5,259 nt of DNA, from the NCBI GenBank assembly GCA_016178255.1, contig JACOTQ010000006.1, positions 1 to 5,259 on the forward strand. The letters run 5' to 3'. Position numbers and translations under genes: made by a program. Numbering within the stretch: position 1 is the stretch's first letter; every line of letters begins with the position of its first letter. Under the pieces are notes generated by a model. It was not told the DNA's origin, searched no databases, and was given only the letters and a program-made list of their open reading frames with translations. This document shows positions 4,947 through 5,259 of the stretch, piece after piece. The stretch comes from Candidatus Colwelliibacteriota bacterium. GTDB taxonomy: Bacteria > Patescibacteriota > Minisyncoccia > UBA6257 > Colwellbacteraceae.

Positions 4947-4960
4947 CTACAACTGCGACA
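4939..4960 (-). repeat. Degraded partial copy of the dif-like site
   Basis: Read on the minus strand from 4960, this has TGTCGCA, two bases, then TGTAGG followed by GTTTGC. The intact site at 3991-4018 has TGTCGCA, three bases, the same TGTAGG spacer, then TTATGC. So 13 of the first 15-16 positions agree with a single one-base gap, in the same orientation. The XerD-side arm is poorly kept, so the site is probably not functional as it stands. It overlaps the last codon region and stop (TAG) of the small gene at 4947-5090. The two copies lie 0.94 kb apart and flank one gene. Chance similarity cannot be excluded. Confidence 0.4.
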
Positions 4961-5090
4961 AACCTGCCCTAATAAGACTCACTAAAAATTCTAAAAGCTT
5001 AACAATAATGTTGCCGAAAACTCTTACGATATTAAGCACGTTTCCATTCAAACTGTTGAGCTGGCTGATGATATAATTTATAAGGTCCAT
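4947..5090 (-). CDS. Small hydrophobic protein, 47 aa
   Basis: The ORF begins at ATG 5088-5090 and ends in TAG at 4947-4949. The product starts MDLINYIISQLNSLNGNVLN and continues into IVRVFGNIIVKLLEFLVSLIRAGLSQL. It is rich in Ile, Leu and Val with spaced Arg and Lys, suggesting an amphipathic or membrane-lying helix from about residue 18 onward. It starts 14 nt after the stop of the M23 peptidase gene on the same strand, so the two are likely co-transcribed. I do not know its function. No Shine-Dalgarno is visible, so translation may depend on coupling. The 3' end coincides with the degraded dif-like copy, so the C-terminal residues could have been altered by an insertion event. Confidence 0.65.
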   Translation of the reverse strand: MDLINYIISQLNSLNGNVLNIVRVFGNIIVKLLEFLVSLIRAGLSQL

Positions 5091-5104
5091 TTGAAAGTAT
5101 TATA

Positions 5105-5259
5105 TTACAAATAATCCATTGGGTTAATAGTGACCCCCACGGGTACTAAACCGGCTCCGGGGAATGATTTAAGTATTACGCTTGGGGCCCAATAGACGCT
5201 AAGGTGAAGGTGTGGGCCAGTCGAGTAACCGGTTTTTCGCGAATAGCCTACGAGCTCCC
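5105..5259 (-). CDS. M23 family (LytM-type) metallopeptidase, C-terminal fragment
   Basis: The gene runs in from the right window edge, so only its last 50 residues are seen, ending in TAA at 5105-5107. They contain GYSRKTGYSTGPHLHLSVY, the conserved end of the M23 fold. The HxH of GPHLH (His16 and His18 of the fragment) supplies a zinc ligand and a catalytic histidine. The usual closing NPMDYL is also present. M23 enzymes cut peptide cross-links or stem peptides in peptidoglycan outside the cytoplasmic membrane. The Arg in GYSRKTG, where Gly is commoner (GxxGxTG), is a mild departure. The upstream part with the remaining zinc ligands is outside the window, so activity cannot be judged. It sits near murC, giving a loose peptidoglycan context. 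Confidence 0.93.
   Translation of the reverse strand, partial: ELVGYSRKTGYSTGPHLHLSVYWAPSVILKSFPGAGLVPVGVTINPMDYL

Overview
The window looks like a piece of a small, AT-leaning bacterial genome of the Candidate Phyla Radiation (Patescibacteria), most likely a Parcubacteria-type lineage. This placement is inference. It rests on compact packing (a 1-nt overlap, a 3-nt gap and a 6-nt gap between neighbours), few clear Shine-Dalgarno sites, a tiny one-helix membrane protein of a type I associate with Parcubacteria, a RecB-like nuclease with a small Cys/His insert, and short heptanucleotide repeats scattered through genes. All genes read with the standard code. No rRNA, tRNA or CRISPR array was seen.

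Layout. (1) Plus strand, 2-1230: the 3' part of an S41 C-terminal processing protease with all catalytic residues, overlapping by one base with rplI (ribosomal protein bL9). (2) Minus strand, 1234-1506: rpmA (bL27), converging on rplI with three bases between them. (3) 1507-1780: a short region with a palindromic repeat, a heptamer repeat and a 52-residue single-helix membrane protein on the plus strand. (4) Minus strand, 1781-3920: murC (UDP-MurNAc:L-alanine ligase), broken into two overlapping frames by a net +1 shift near 3171-3220, followed after 30 nt by a PD-(D/E)XK nuclease. (5) 3921-4054: the murC leader, holding a 28-bp site that closely resembles a XerC/XerD dif site. (6) Minus strand, 4055-4858: a 267-residue helical protein of unknown function with signs of being an insert. 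(7) Minus strand, 4947-5259: a 47-residue hydrophobic protein preceded by the C-terminus of an M23 (LytM-type) peptidase.

How the parts fit. The protease, MurC and the M23 peptidase are all envelope or peptidoglycan functions; bL9 and bL27 are translation. The most interesting part is 3991-4960. A dif-like Xer recombination site lies just downstream of the unknown gene, and a degraded, same-orientation partial copy of that site lies just upstream of it. This is what a roughly 0.93-kb single-gene cassette captured by Xer recombination would look like. The gene also differs from its neighbours by a TGA stop (all others use TAA or TAG) and by the clearest Shine-Dalgarno in the window. The second notable theme is a heptamer family, (T/A/C)T(A/G)GAAT, present in tandem at three places, two of them inside murC where it encodes extra loop residues without breaking the frame.
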